NCBI RefSeq assembly: GCF_024158125.1
Contig: NZ_JAMZFT010000001.1
Span: 372,001 to 436,000, forward strand
Direction: 5' to 3'
DNA length: 64,000 nucleotides
From: Futiania mangrovi
GTDB lineage: Bacteria > Pseudomonadota > Alphaproteobacteria > Futianiales > Futianiaceae
This document shows, piece by piece, positions 15,967-23,044 of this stretch; position 1 is the stretch's first letter; every line of letters begins with the position of its first letter. Below the pieces are notes generated by a model. That model ran no database searches. It saw nothing but the letters and a program-made list of their open reading frames with translations, and was not told the origin of the DNA. The position numbers and the translations under genes are program-made.

Positions 15967-16022
15967 ATGTCAGCCTTGGTGACGTATCTCGCGAGCGCGG
16001 TATGTCAGCCTTGGTGACGTAT
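15967..16022. repeat. 21-bp direct repeat, two copies
   Basis: The 21-base unit tgtcagccttggtgacgtat with a leading a occurs at 15967-15987 and 16002-16022, so one copy per 35 bases. Each contains gtca...tgac half-sites. It lies upstream of the leftward 82-aa gene and of the rightward small-gene cluster. Likely a protein-binding iteron pair; with only two copies it is not a CRISPR. Confidence 0.65.
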
Positions 16023-16331
16023 TCTGCGCCCATCGACGAAAACCGCGTTCAGCGCGTCAGCGAAGGCGGTTCGTGCCTCTGCCCTACATCGACGCCCAAA
16101 CGCGCAAGACGCCGCCTCACGCCTCAGCTCTGCCGCGCTCTGCACCATGCGCCGCGCATGTCGTCGCCGTCGTCCTGCATCGCGCCCCGTCGGTCGCGGT
16201 CAAGCATCGGTCAAACTGATGGCTGCGCGCGGTCAACGGCTTGATGGTGCAGACGTTCCACCTTGATTGATCATCAGTTCGCGGCGCTCCACCTTCGATC
16301 TCGGTCGGATCGCCCAAAGTGAGGTTGTATC
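16023..16331. other. Non-coding stretch between divergent small genes
   Basis: No convincing gene. Open frames here lack ribosome-binding sites. The stretch holds the space between the leftward 82-aa gene and the rightward cluster starting at 16365, so it probably contains the promoters of that cluster. Confidence 0.4.
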
Positions 16332-16334
16332 GTG

Positions 16335-16367
16335 CAAGGGACTGACAACGCTAGGAGAAGTCCCTTG
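16335..16367 (+). promoter_or_regulatory. Hairpin enclosing the ribosome-binding site of the 61-aa gene
   Basis: A perfect nine-base inverted repeat, caagggact (16335-16343) and agtcccttg (16359-16367), encloses a 15-base loop that contains AGGAG. The 3' arm ends in the TTG start codon. The transcript would expose the AGGAG in the loop but pair the start codon, suggesting control of translation. Confidence 0.5.
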
Positions 16368-16550
16368 AAGAAGCCCAAACCTGCTCCAAAGGCAGACGAC
16401 CGCCTCGCCGCGCTCCACGCCCAAGGCCTCGACGTGACAGGCATTGCCGACCGCGACGGCACGCCTCTGGTTCAGTGGCGCAAGCCGCCGACCGAAGCCG
16501 AGCGCGCGCAAGCCAACCTGATCCTGCCGGGAGCGCTGCACGATGCTTGA
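16365..16550 (+). CDS. Hypothetical protein, 61 aa (TTG start)
   Basis: Short basic protein (KKPKPAPKADDRLAALHAQG, then LDVTGIADRDGTPLVQWRKP). TTG at 16365 is chosen because AGGAG lies about seven bases upstream. GTG at 16332 has no such site. The stop overlaps the next gene start (16543). First of a chain of small overlapping genes. Confidence 0.5.
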   Translation: MKKPKPAPKADDRLAALHAQGLDVTGIADRDGTPLVQWRKPPTEAERAQANLILPGALHDA

Positions 16551-16749
16551 CGCCGCAACTCTCGTGGACGTTCGGCGCACTGACTGCGCCATCACTTTCT
16601 TCTGGTCTGACCAACCCACCGGCTACCAGCGCAAGGTGGCCGAGGACGCGAACCCATCGAACGGCCTGCGCGTCGGCCATTCCTGGCCGGGACCGCGTGA
16701 CGAAGGCGCTCCCGGCGTATACCGGATTACCGGAGGCAGGCCGTTTTGA
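16543..16749 (+). CDS. Hypothetical protein, 68 aa
   Basis: Compact protein with beta-like pattern (VRRTDCAITFFWSDQPTGYQ, then KVAEDANPSNGLRVGHSWPG). The ATG lies inside the end of the previous gene (eight-base overlap). No family recognised. Confidence 0.55.
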   Translation: MLDAATLVDVRRTDCAITFFWSDQPTGYQRKVAEDANPSNGLRVGHSWPGPRDEGAPGVYRITGGRPF

Positions 16750-16979
16750 CAAAGCGCACGGTCAAGACCTTCGAGGAACGCCCCCTCGACCACATCATCG
16801 AGAGCGAGACGGTGGACTATGACAACCGCTCCTTCGCCTTCTCGGTGTTCGGCCACGAAGACCCGGCCATCGTCACCGTGATCATCGGGAAGGAGCAGCG
16901 CACCCTGTCCCGTGATGCCCACACCGAAGGCTTCACCCGCCTGCTCGACGCCATCAAGCGCGTGCCGCCCGCACGCTGA
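16746..16979 (+). CDS. Hypothetical protein, 77 aa (TTG start)
   Basis: Small protein with alternating hydrophobic strands (SFAFSVFGHEDPAIVTVIIG) and a C-terminal helix (GFTRLLDAIKRVPPAR). The start TTG at 16746 overlaps the previous stop by four bases. An AGGC tract lies upstream. No family recognised. Confidence 0.5.
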   Translation: MTKRTVKTFEERPLDHIIESETVDYDNRSFAFSVFGHEDPAIVTVIIGKEQRTLSRDAHTEGFTRLLDAIKRVPPAR

Positions 16980-16990
16980 AAGGACCGAAG

Positions 16991-17326
16991 ATGAAACACC
17001 CGAACCCATATGCCGACTTCTGGCTTGCCAATACCCACGCCTGGACGGTCGAACCTGGCGAGGAGGCTCAGGTCTTTTCCTCAGGCGAGGACGCGCTGAC
17101 CCCTTGGGCGACTGACGACGGCACGCTGCTCCTCGTCTACACATCGACCCGGAACGAACTCGTCGCCCTGCACAACGCCTCCGTGGGCGGTGCGGATGCC
17201 CTGCGCGCCTGCGATCTGCCTGGCTGGCCGTGGCGCATCCTGCTCGACGATCTGCCGCCCGCTGCATCGGCCAACCGCGCGCCGTTCACGTTCCCGGTCA
17301 AGCAGCAATCAGACGAAGCGGCCTGA
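16991..17326 (+). CDS. Hypothetical protein, 111 aa
   Basis: Protein of 111 residues rich in Trp and acidic residues (NPYADFWLANTHAWTVEPGE). AAAGGA lies about seven bases before the ATG. Same strand and compact spacing (11 bases) as the small genes before it. A palindrome copy follows its stop by five bases. No family recognised. Confidence 0.6.
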   Translation: MKHPNPYADFWLANTHAWTVEPGEEAQVFSSGEDALTPWATDDGTLLLVYTSTRNELVALHNASVGGADALRACDLPGWPWRILLDDLPPAASANRAPFTFPVKQQSDEAA

Positions 17327-17330
17327 CGGA

Positions 17331-17343
17331 ATAACCGAGTTAT
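17331..17343. promoter_or_regulatory. Palindrome ataac-cga-gttat (copy 3)
   Basis: Identical in its 13-base core to 6975-6987. It sits between the stop of the 111-aa gene and the AAGGAG of the next gene, the usual place for an operator over a promoter or an RNA element in the leader. Confidence 0.55.
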
Positions 17344-17360
17344 ACAAGGAGCAAACCGCC

Positions 17361-17498
17361 ATGATGAACAATCACCTGGAACTTCGATCTCGGTCGCGTT
17401 CCGCGTCGATGCTTGCGATGATCAGGGCGAGCGGTTTTGCTCTCTCCTCCTTGGTTGCAGTCAGTCAGGCGGGTCTCTGGAAACGGAGGCCCGTCTGA
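17361..17498 (+). CDS. Small protein, 45 aa
   Basis: Short protein with a Ser/Arg stretch and a hydrophobic segment (ASGFALSSLVAVSQAGLW). A good AAGGAG lies ten bases upstream of ATG 17361. The stop overlaps the next ATG as ATGC-style coupling (17498). It follows palindrome copy 3 directly, so it may be a leader or regulated first gene. Confidence 0.45.
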   Translation: MMNNHLELRSRSRSASMLAMIRASGFALSSLVAVSQAGLWKRRPV

Positions 17499-17920
17499 TG
17501 CCGTATGCTTCTGGCCGCAAGACGGGCAAGCCCCGCAAGTCGAAGGACGAGTTGTCCGAACGCATGGACGCCAAGCTGCGCGAACTGCGCCTGCACGCGG
17601 GCAACGAAGAATTCGACCCCGTGGTGCTTATGGCGATCATCGGCGCGGAGGCCTACGACAAGGGCGAAACCGTCGTGGCACTGGCCGCGATGAAGGAAGT
17701 CGCCCAGTATGTCCGACCCAAGCTGTCGTCCGTGAACTTCGAGGGCAAGGTCGAAATTGAAGCGGTCGACTCCCGCATCAAGACAATCGAGATGGCACGC
17801 CGCATGGGCGTTCCCGTTGATGGGATGATCCAGCAGCTTGCCAAAGAACGCGGCATGACCCTGGCCGAGGCGTGGGCAGCAGTTGACAACATCGCCATCC
17901 CCTCCCTGACGGTCGAATGA
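17498..17920 (+). CDS. Hypothetical protein, 140 aa
   Basis: Basic N-terminus (GRKTGKPRKSKDELSERMDA) then a helical body (EAYDKGETVVALAAMKEVAQ, then IKTIEMARRMGVPVDGMIQQ). It resembles in general style small terminase-associated or DNA-binding phage proteins, but no domain is certain. It is coupled at both ends (ATG at the previous stop; stop shared with a 23-codon ORF). Confidence 0.6.
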   Translation: MPYASGRKTGKPRKSKDELSERMDAKLRELRLHAGNEEFDPVVLMAIIGAEAYDKGETVVALAAMKEVAQYVRPKLSSVNFEGKVEIEAVDSRIKTIEMARRMGVPVDGMIQQLAKERGMTLAEAWAAVDNIAIPSLTVE

Positions 17921-17991
17921 TGAACGCGGACCTGGACGCAGCCCTCGCGCTCGCGATGATGGTCGCACTCGTCTGCATCGCTCTGCGGTAA
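17920..17991 (+). CDS. Possible 23-aa membrane peptide
   Basis: The ATG at 17920 overlaps the previous TGA and opens a 23-codon frame dominated by hydrophobic residues (LALAMMVALVCIAL). Translational coupling and composition suggest a real membrane microprotein, but the length makes chance likely. Confidence 0.3.
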   Translation: MNADLDAALALAMMVALVCIALR

Positions 17992-18378
17992 GCGCCCCAG
18001 CCAGCTAGGCGAGCGCCGGGCGTCTCTGGGTTCGCCCCTACCGTCGCCCCCGAACACCCCAAACCTCACTGGCTGACGCGCTCTGCGAAGGTAGGCCCGT
18101 GATCGTGGTCGCAAGTGATCATCCATCAAGACGGTTCGCCTGCGATTGCCGATGGTTGGCACCACGAGCGCCACGAGATTGATGGCGTCTTGACCGTAAC
18201 ACCTCATTTTCCCGCCCGTTGCCAGTCGTGGACCTCAAACACCGGATGGTCGTCTCGGGCTGTCTCGCCGCATCGTCGCGCCAGCCCAAGCACCGCTCAA
18301 GGACAGGTCTGGGCTTGGGTTGCGGTTGCTCCTTCCTGCGACGAGCCGGGCCTGTCCGCCCAACCAGAGGAATGAAGA
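17992..18378. other. Gene-poor stretch
   Basis: About 390 bases without a convincing gene. Open frames on both strands lack ribosome-binding sites or recognisable protein. It contains an inverted gcccaagc/gcttgggc-type pair around 18289-18327. The next gene has a ribosome-binding site at its end (GAGGAATGAAG). Confidence 0.4.
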
Positions 18379-18801
18379 ATGCCGGAACCGCTTTACATTG
18401 CCAAATCCGAAGCCGACCGAGACTCCGACTTGTTCAAGCGGACGGTCGCGAAGGCAAACGAACTCGGCGTTGACGTGGTGCACGTCAAGCCGGAAGACAC
18501 GATCCTGACCCGTGATCAGGCGCGCGACCGCGACACCTACATGAAGGCCCGCAAGATGGCCGAAGCCATCGGCCAGACGGTGCAGGTCGTTGACAACCCG
18601 ACCGACGACGGCACGCAGAAGCAGGTGATCCAGGCGACGCACCACCTGACCGACGACGCGCTCTATATCCGGGCGGGTGCTGTCGATCCGCGCACCTACC
18701 AGCGCCTGACGACGCAGGCACGCGCCGAGATGAAGCGGATCGTGCCTGTCAGCACCTGGGACGATGCGCCCGAAGACATTCGCGCGGCACTGACGGCCTG
18801 A
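18379..18801 (+). CDS. Hypothetical protein, 140 aa
   Basis: Charged alpha/beta protein (PLYIAKSEADRDSDLFKRTV, then AKANELGVDVVHVKPEDTIL). AGAGGAATGAAG precedes the ATG. Same strand as and four bases before the next gene, so probably co-transcribed. No family recognised. Confidence 0.6.
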   Translation: MPEPLYIAKSEADRDSDLFKRTVAKANELGVDVVHVKPEDTILTRDQARDRDTYMKARKMAEAIGQTVQVVDNPTDDGTQKQVIQATHHLTDDALYIRAGAVDPRTYQRLTTQARAEMKRIVPVSTWDDAPEDIRAALTA

Positions 18802-18805
18802 CACT

Positions 18806-19522
18806 GTGTCGGTGAACCGCTTCACGACCAACAAGAGCGACCACGCGCAGCAGCATATGTGGGCTGCCGTGGTGTTGATGGCCGTCAACGACGCTTTCAC
18901 TGTCATGCGGGACCGGACAGAACTCGACCGGGCAGAGGCCCTGCGCTTCTTGCTCGCGCCTCATGGGGCCTGGGCCAAGTCGCGGGAACATGTCTGCTCA
19001 TGTGCAGGTGCAGAACCCGACCGTCTGCACACCTGGGCGCTCGAAGTCATGGCCGGAAAGGTGGTTTTTGGCACCCCTAAGGAAGTGCAGGCATCGCGCG
19101 ACCTTTGGACCGCCATGAACGCGCCGCGCGAGAAGCCGCAGCCAACCGCGAAGGCCGAGATCGCTCCTGCACCCGACGCAGGGGCGATTCCGCTCCCCTC
19201 CATCGTCGATACCTTTGGCGTCTTCGACGTGCGAGACGACGGCACGCTCGTCTGCCCGAACTCTCGCCCGCTGACCGGCCCGTCCTTGCCGCGCGAAAAC
19301 TCCCAGCAAGGGCGCGTCCTGAAAGCCCTGACGATGCAACGGGGCGGCACCCTCAACAGCCTCCGCAAGGCCTACGCGAAGTGGGAACAGGTCGCGGTCG
19401 AGTTGTGCCGCCGCCTCGACCTGGAACTGATCTACCGTCACGATGGGCATGAGGTCGATGGCATCGTTGATGCCGATACCAAGGTCTTTGTCAGACGGCG
19501 GCTCCTTTCACCCGCTGCATGA
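18806..19522 (+). CDS. Hypothetical protein, 238 aa (GTG start)
   Basis: Protein of 238 residues. The N-terminal helix region (QHMWAAVVLMAVNDAFTVMR) and a CSCAG motif come first, then a Pro/Ala-rich linker, and a C-terminal segment with a winged-helix look (QGRVLKALTMQRGGTLNSLR, then KAYAKWEQVAVELCRRLDLE). The GTG at 18806 lies four bases after the previous stop. Its end overlaps the convergent integrase by 32 bases. Function unknown; a regulator or structural protein are both possible. Confidence 0.6.
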   Translation: MSVNRFTTNKSDHAQQHMWAAVVLMAVNDAFTVMRDRTELDRAEALRFLLAPHGAWAKSREHVCSCAGAEPDRLHTWALEVMAGKVVFGTPKEVQASRDLWTAMNAPREKPQPTAKAEIAPAPDAGAIPLPSIVDTFGVFDVRDDGTLVCPNSRPLTGPSLPRENSQQGRVLKALTMQRGGTLNSLRKAYAKWEQVAVELCRRLDLELIYRHDGHEVDGIVDADTKVFVRRRLLSPAA

Positions 19523-20370
19523 TCTCGTCTGCGACCGCCTGAACGGCGTTCCGCACGTCAGGGGTCACGACGTAGGAGTCGGTCATGTTGCCCGCAGCGT
19601 GACCCATCTGCGCCGCGCGCTGCGCATGGGGGATACCGATCTCGGTCGCGATGGAATCCCATTCGTTGCGCGTGTCCTTCGGACGCCATGTCTGCGTCTT
19701 GTAAGTCAGGGTCGGCAGAGACTGGAGGTAGCCCTTCGACGAGTGCGACGGGAAGACCCAGAACCCACCCGACTTGATCTCGCGCAGGCGCTTCAACTGG
19801 CGCACTGTCCAGGTCGAGATCGCCACATCACGCGGCAGGCCGCGCTTCGGGTCGCGGACGTGAATCTTCGCGCCGTCGAGGTCAACGTCCTGCCACCGGA
19901 GCGAGAGCACCTCGCCTTTGCGCAGGCCCGTCAGCAGCAGAACCTTGAGCGCGCTCTTGGAATAGAGGTCGTCGATCCGATCAACCTCGCGCCACCAATG
20001 GAACACGTCCTTGATCCGCTTCGGGTTGCGGATCACCGTCGACCAACCCTTCGGGAGCGAGGTCGTCGGAACTCGCGTGATCACCTCACGCCGCTGGGCA
20101 TCGTGCATCACAGCCGAGACGACGCGCATCAGCGCCTTCGCTGTCACCACGCTCGAACGAGACAGCCGCCTCCACGTTGTCAGCACGTCCTGCGGGGTGA
20201 TCTCGACGGTCGCGCGCTCGAACCAGTCGGGGACATGGACCTTCAAGGTGCGCTCATACTCAGTCAAGGTCGAGGACTTTGCCTTGGAGCCGAAGTGACG
20301 GTACTCGTGCCACGTCTGCGCGAACGTCTCGACCTGACCCGGCTGCGGGCGGGGATCGTCGCGCGAGATA
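19491..20370 (-). pseudogene. Tyrosine recombinase (integrase A), 5'-truncated
   Basis: C-terminal catalytic domain with LLTGLRKGEVLSLRW (first catalytic Arg), the box II region KDTRNEWDSIATEIGI and MGHAAGNMTDSYV (His and Tyr nucleophile). The core-binding domain is also present: FAQTWHEYRHFGSKAKSSTL, then TEYERTLKVHVPDWF. The N-terminal arm-binding part is missing. The frame is open to 20381, where TAG closes it, with no good start codon; the only early one is TTG 20267 inside the core-binding domain. Exactly there the sequence runs into the other integrase on the opposite strand. Probably inactive. Confidence 0.85.
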
Positions 20371-20385
20371 CGCGCCTTGCGCTAC
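20360..20385. other. Fusion point of the two truncated integrase genes
   Basis: Leftward integrase A and rightward integrase B meet head to head within about 20 bases, leaving no room for promoters, start codons or an att site. The likely breakpoint is near cgcgccttgcgctac (20371-20385). It marks the border between element A and element B. Confidence 0.7.
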
Positions 20386-21534
20386 CGCCGGCACGGGCGC
20401 ACGCACAAGCTGACGGTGGGGCCTTATCCGGCGATCGAACTAGCCGAAGCGCGCGAAGAGGCGCGGGCGGCGCTGCGCGACGTGGACAGGGGCGAAGACC
20501 CGAAGCTGAAGCGCGAGGCGGCAGGCATTGCCCGGCGCACGGCCCCGGAAACTTACCGCGAGGCCGTCGAAGACTACCACACGCGCTATCAGGTGGGGCA
20601 GCGGGGTAACGCCACCGCGGGCGAGGTTCTGCGCGCGTTGCTCAAGGAAGGCGGCCTGCGCGTATCCAAGGACGGCCACGAAAGGATCGTGCACCCCAAA
20701 TGGATCAACCGACCCGTTGCGGACATAGACGCGCGGGCGATCCGCAAGCGGCTGGAAGAAATCCGCGACGGCAGGGAAGGGGAAGAGCCGCGCCCCTACA
20801 TGGCGAACCGCGCGTTCGCGTACTGGTCCCGGTTCTTTGCATGGGCGGCCGAGCCGGGAATCGAGAAGGTGCCTCTATCGCCCATGATCGGGCTCAAGAA
20901 GCCCTGGGACGGCGAGGAAAGCCGCTCGCGCGTCTTCAATGACGACGAACTGAAGGCGCTTTGGCAAAGCTGCGACAAGCTGCCCGCGCACCGGGGCGCA
21001 TTCGTCCGCCTTCTCATGCTGACCGGCAAACGCAAGCGTGCGCTCGCGGGCATGCGTTGGGCGGACGTTGACGAGGCGGGAATATGGACCCCGCCGACCG
21101 ATCCGAGGCGACGGGCGCGGACTAAGCGACAGCACCCCATTACCCTGCCGCAGCGGACGCGCGAGATACTGGCGAGCCTGCCGCGCGATCCCGAAAACCC
21201 CTTCGTATTCGTGGGCAGGCACAAGGGGCGGCCGCTCTACCCCGGTTCCGACCTTCAAGAGGCGGTGCAGGAAGCATCAGGGGTGCCGGACTTCTATTTC
21301 CACGCCCTTCGCCACACTGTCGAGACACGGCTTGCCGTCTTGAAGATACCGCCACACGTCCGCGACGCGGCTCTGGACCATGTTCCGGCACGCGGGGCGG
21401 GTGCGGGATACGATCACCACGACTATCGCGAGGAAGTGGCCGGGGCCCTCGAAAAGTGGTCTCGCGAAGTGGGGCGGCTGATCGGCGATGAGCCAGGCAA
21501 AGTGATCGATCTCTTTGCGGAGGGCGGGCGATGA
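20374..21534 (+). pseudogene. P4-like tyrosine recombinase (integrase B), 5'-truncated
   Basis: About 386 residues of a P4/DUF4102-type integrase. It begins abruptly inside the N-terminal domain at ALRYRRHGRTHKLTVGPYPA, where complete proteins have about 50 more residues. Catalytic features are present: TGKRKRALAGMRWADVD (Arg), FHALRHTVETRL (H-x-L-R) and LDHVPARGAGAGYDHHDY (His, Tyr). TTG 20377 is the only possible start and has no ribosome-binding site. Integrases of this group insert at tRNA genes, which fits the att sites. The stop overlaps the next gene (ATGA). Confidence 0.85.
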
Positions 21535-22196
21535 ACTCTACAAAGAAACGACCGGACCGATCCAAAGATTTAAATATGAAGGGTGGTGGAATCGAGCGAA
21601 TCCTTCGGAAAGCTGTCGGTCTTCCGGAATCTACGAATTCGGGTGATAAATTTGAAAGATTAAGAATTGCCGTAGCTCGAATTGATATTGCTTCATCTAG
21701 ATACGGAAAATTTCCAAACCCTAAGGAAACGCAATCTCAAATAAGAGAATTAATTGATGGCATGCAGAGCACAATTAAGATGCTCAGTGCGATGGATTCA
21801 GAGGTTATTATTTCGTGTGACGCAAGGGATCCATTTAAGGGTCAACATTGGGCTGGATTAACTGGAACAACATCGATAATGCTTATTCGAATGGAGACAA
21901 TTCTTAAGGAAATTTCGGAGCGAGTTGATGCACAAGTAGATATTCAATTTTCTGGACGCAATCGCCCTCCAAACTTGAGGGCCCGATTCATCGCGTTTGA
22001 GCTGGCTCAATACCTTAAGGATGAAACTGGCAAAATGCCTGGGTTCACGTGGAATGCGGAAAAGGGAGTGGCGTATGGCCAGTATGGCAAGACGCTTCAT
22101 CAACTCTTCCACCACTTGGACGTCCAGGCGGATCTGCGCGCGCCCGCAAAATGGGCACTAGAACACCTCCGAAAGCAGGAGACTTCTGATACCTAA
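21531..22196 (+). CDS. AT-rich hypothetical protein, 221 aa
   Basis: Soluble protein of 221 residues, no family recognised. It has a long helical middle (SQIRELIDGMQSTIKMLSAM) and conserved-looking C-terminal part (NAEKGVAYGQYGKTLHQLFH). Its base and codon use (many A/T third positions) differs sharply from the flanking GC-rich genes, so it was acquired separately. The ATG overlaps the integrase B stop by four bases, so it was transcribed with the integrase. It may be cargo next to att, a common place for defence or addiction genes, but nothing in the sequence shows its action. Confidence 0.65.
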   Translation: MNSTKKRPDRSKDLNMKGGGIERILRKAVGLPESTNSGDKFERLRIAVARIDIASSRYGKFPNPKETQSQIRELIDGMQSTIKMLSAMDSEVIISCDARDPFKGQHWAGLTGTTSIMLIRMETILKEISERVDAQVDIQFSGRNRPPNLRARFIAFELAQYLKDETGKMPGFTWNAEKGVAYGQYGKTLHQLFHHLDVQADLRAPAKWALEHLRKQETSDT

Positions 22197-22266
22197 ACAG
22201 GTCCTGGGGGGAACCCTACGCTCCGCATAGAAACGCTTCAGAGCGGCTTGAGATGCGGAGAAAGAG

Positions 22267-22473
22267 ATGACCGATAGTCTTTCGGACCACGCTTTGGTCA
22301 GCGCCCACCGCGTACGTGAGTTGTTGGGCGGGATCTCGCGGGCAACGCTCTTCCGGTGGCGTCAGTCTGTCCCGGACTTCCCGCCTGCCGTACGGATTGA
22401 AGGTCGGACCTACTACCGTGTGCGGGATGTAGCCGCTTGGCTGCAGTTGCGGCAACGCCGCATAGGCCAATGA
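22267..22473 (+). CDS. AlpA-family regulator/excisionase
   Basis: 68-residue MerR-like HTH: LVSAHRVRELLGGISRATLF, then RWRQSVPDFPPAVRIEGRTY, then YRVRDVAAWLQ, the AlpA pattern of P4-like satellites where it controls integrase expression and excision. A GAGAAAGAG tract precedes the ATG. Its stop overlaps the next gene (ATGA). It starts a rightward operon with the primase. Confidence 0.88.
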   Translation: MTDSLSDHALVSAHRVRELLGGISRATLFRWRQSVPDFPPAVRIEGRTYYRVRDVAAWLQLRQRRIGQ

Positions 22474-22667
22474 GCTGGAACCAAAACGCCCCGCCCGCGA
22501 TGGCGCGCGGAACGGGGCGGGATAGGAAAGCAGCGGCGGCGCTTCCAGAGCCCGATAATATCCAACGCCTTACCGAGCGGCAAGCGCGCAGGCTGGTCCG
22601 CACGCGCCCGCTGTCCTGGCCCATCGCCCGCCCCATCGCGCGCATCTGTTTCGGGGAGGGCCGGTGA
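22470..22667 (+). CDS. Small basic hypothetical protein, 65 aa
   Basis: Arg-rich small protein (RGTGRDRKAAAALPEPDNIQ, then RLTERQARRLVRTRPLSWPI). ATG at 22470 overlaps the AlpA stop, and its TGA overlaps the next ATG (TGATG). Of the kind often found between alpA and the primase in satellites. No family recognised. Confidence 0.55.
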   Translation: MSWNQNAPPAMARGTGRDRKAAAALPEPDNIQRLTERQARRLVRTRPLSWPIARPIARICFGEGR

Positions 22668-23044
22668 TGGCTGCCCTCGACGATCAGACGCGCGACCGGC
22701 TGGCGAAGCTGCTCGGCATGCTGGGCAGCGACCACGACGGCGAACGGGCCGCCGCGGGGCTCAAGGCCGACCGTCTCGTCAAGAAGATCGGCGCGAGTTG
22801 GTACGACATCCTCAAGCCACAGGAGACGACCAGGGCGGCCGACCCCGTCTGGCGTGATCCGCGCGACTGGCGCGAGGCATTGGCCTTGTGCCTGAGGTAC
22901 TCGGAGTGGCTTAACGATTGGGAAGACGAGTTCTGTCGCTCCGTCTGGAAACGCCGGACCATCACCGAGCGGCAGGAGTTTTACGTCTGGACGGCGCTCG
23001 AGAAGGTCCGCGCCGCCGTAACCACGGGCGGGGGTGACGCATGA
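22667..23044 (+). CDS. Hypothetical protein, 125 aa, upstream of primase
   Basis: Helical protein (DQTRDRLAKLLGMLGSDHDG, then ERAAAGLKADRLVKKIGASW) with conserved-looking W residues. This N-terminal pattern (LAKLLGMLGSDHDGERAAAA) is common in proteins encoded next to RepA/primase genes of proteobacterial prophages. The stop overlaps the primase ATG by four bases. GTG at 22664 is an alternative start. Confidence 0.65.
   Translation: MAALDDQTRDRLAKLLGMLGSDHDGERAAAGLKADRLVKKIGASWYDILKPQETTRAADPVWRDPRDWREALALCLRYSEWLNDWEDEFCRSVWKRRTITERQEFYVWTALEKVRAAVTTGGGDA

Noticed and set aside
15967-16022. Possible CRISPR array
   Set aside because: Only two repeat copies with a 14-base spacer and no cas genes. 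Iteron pair is more likely.
18235-18906. 223-codon minus-strand frame
   Set aside because: Antisense over the 140-aa and 238-aa genes, no ribosome-binding site, shadow composition.
20267-20267. TTG 20267 as true start of integrase A
   Set aside because: It would cut the core-binding domain, and clear coding similarity continues upstream to the fusion point.
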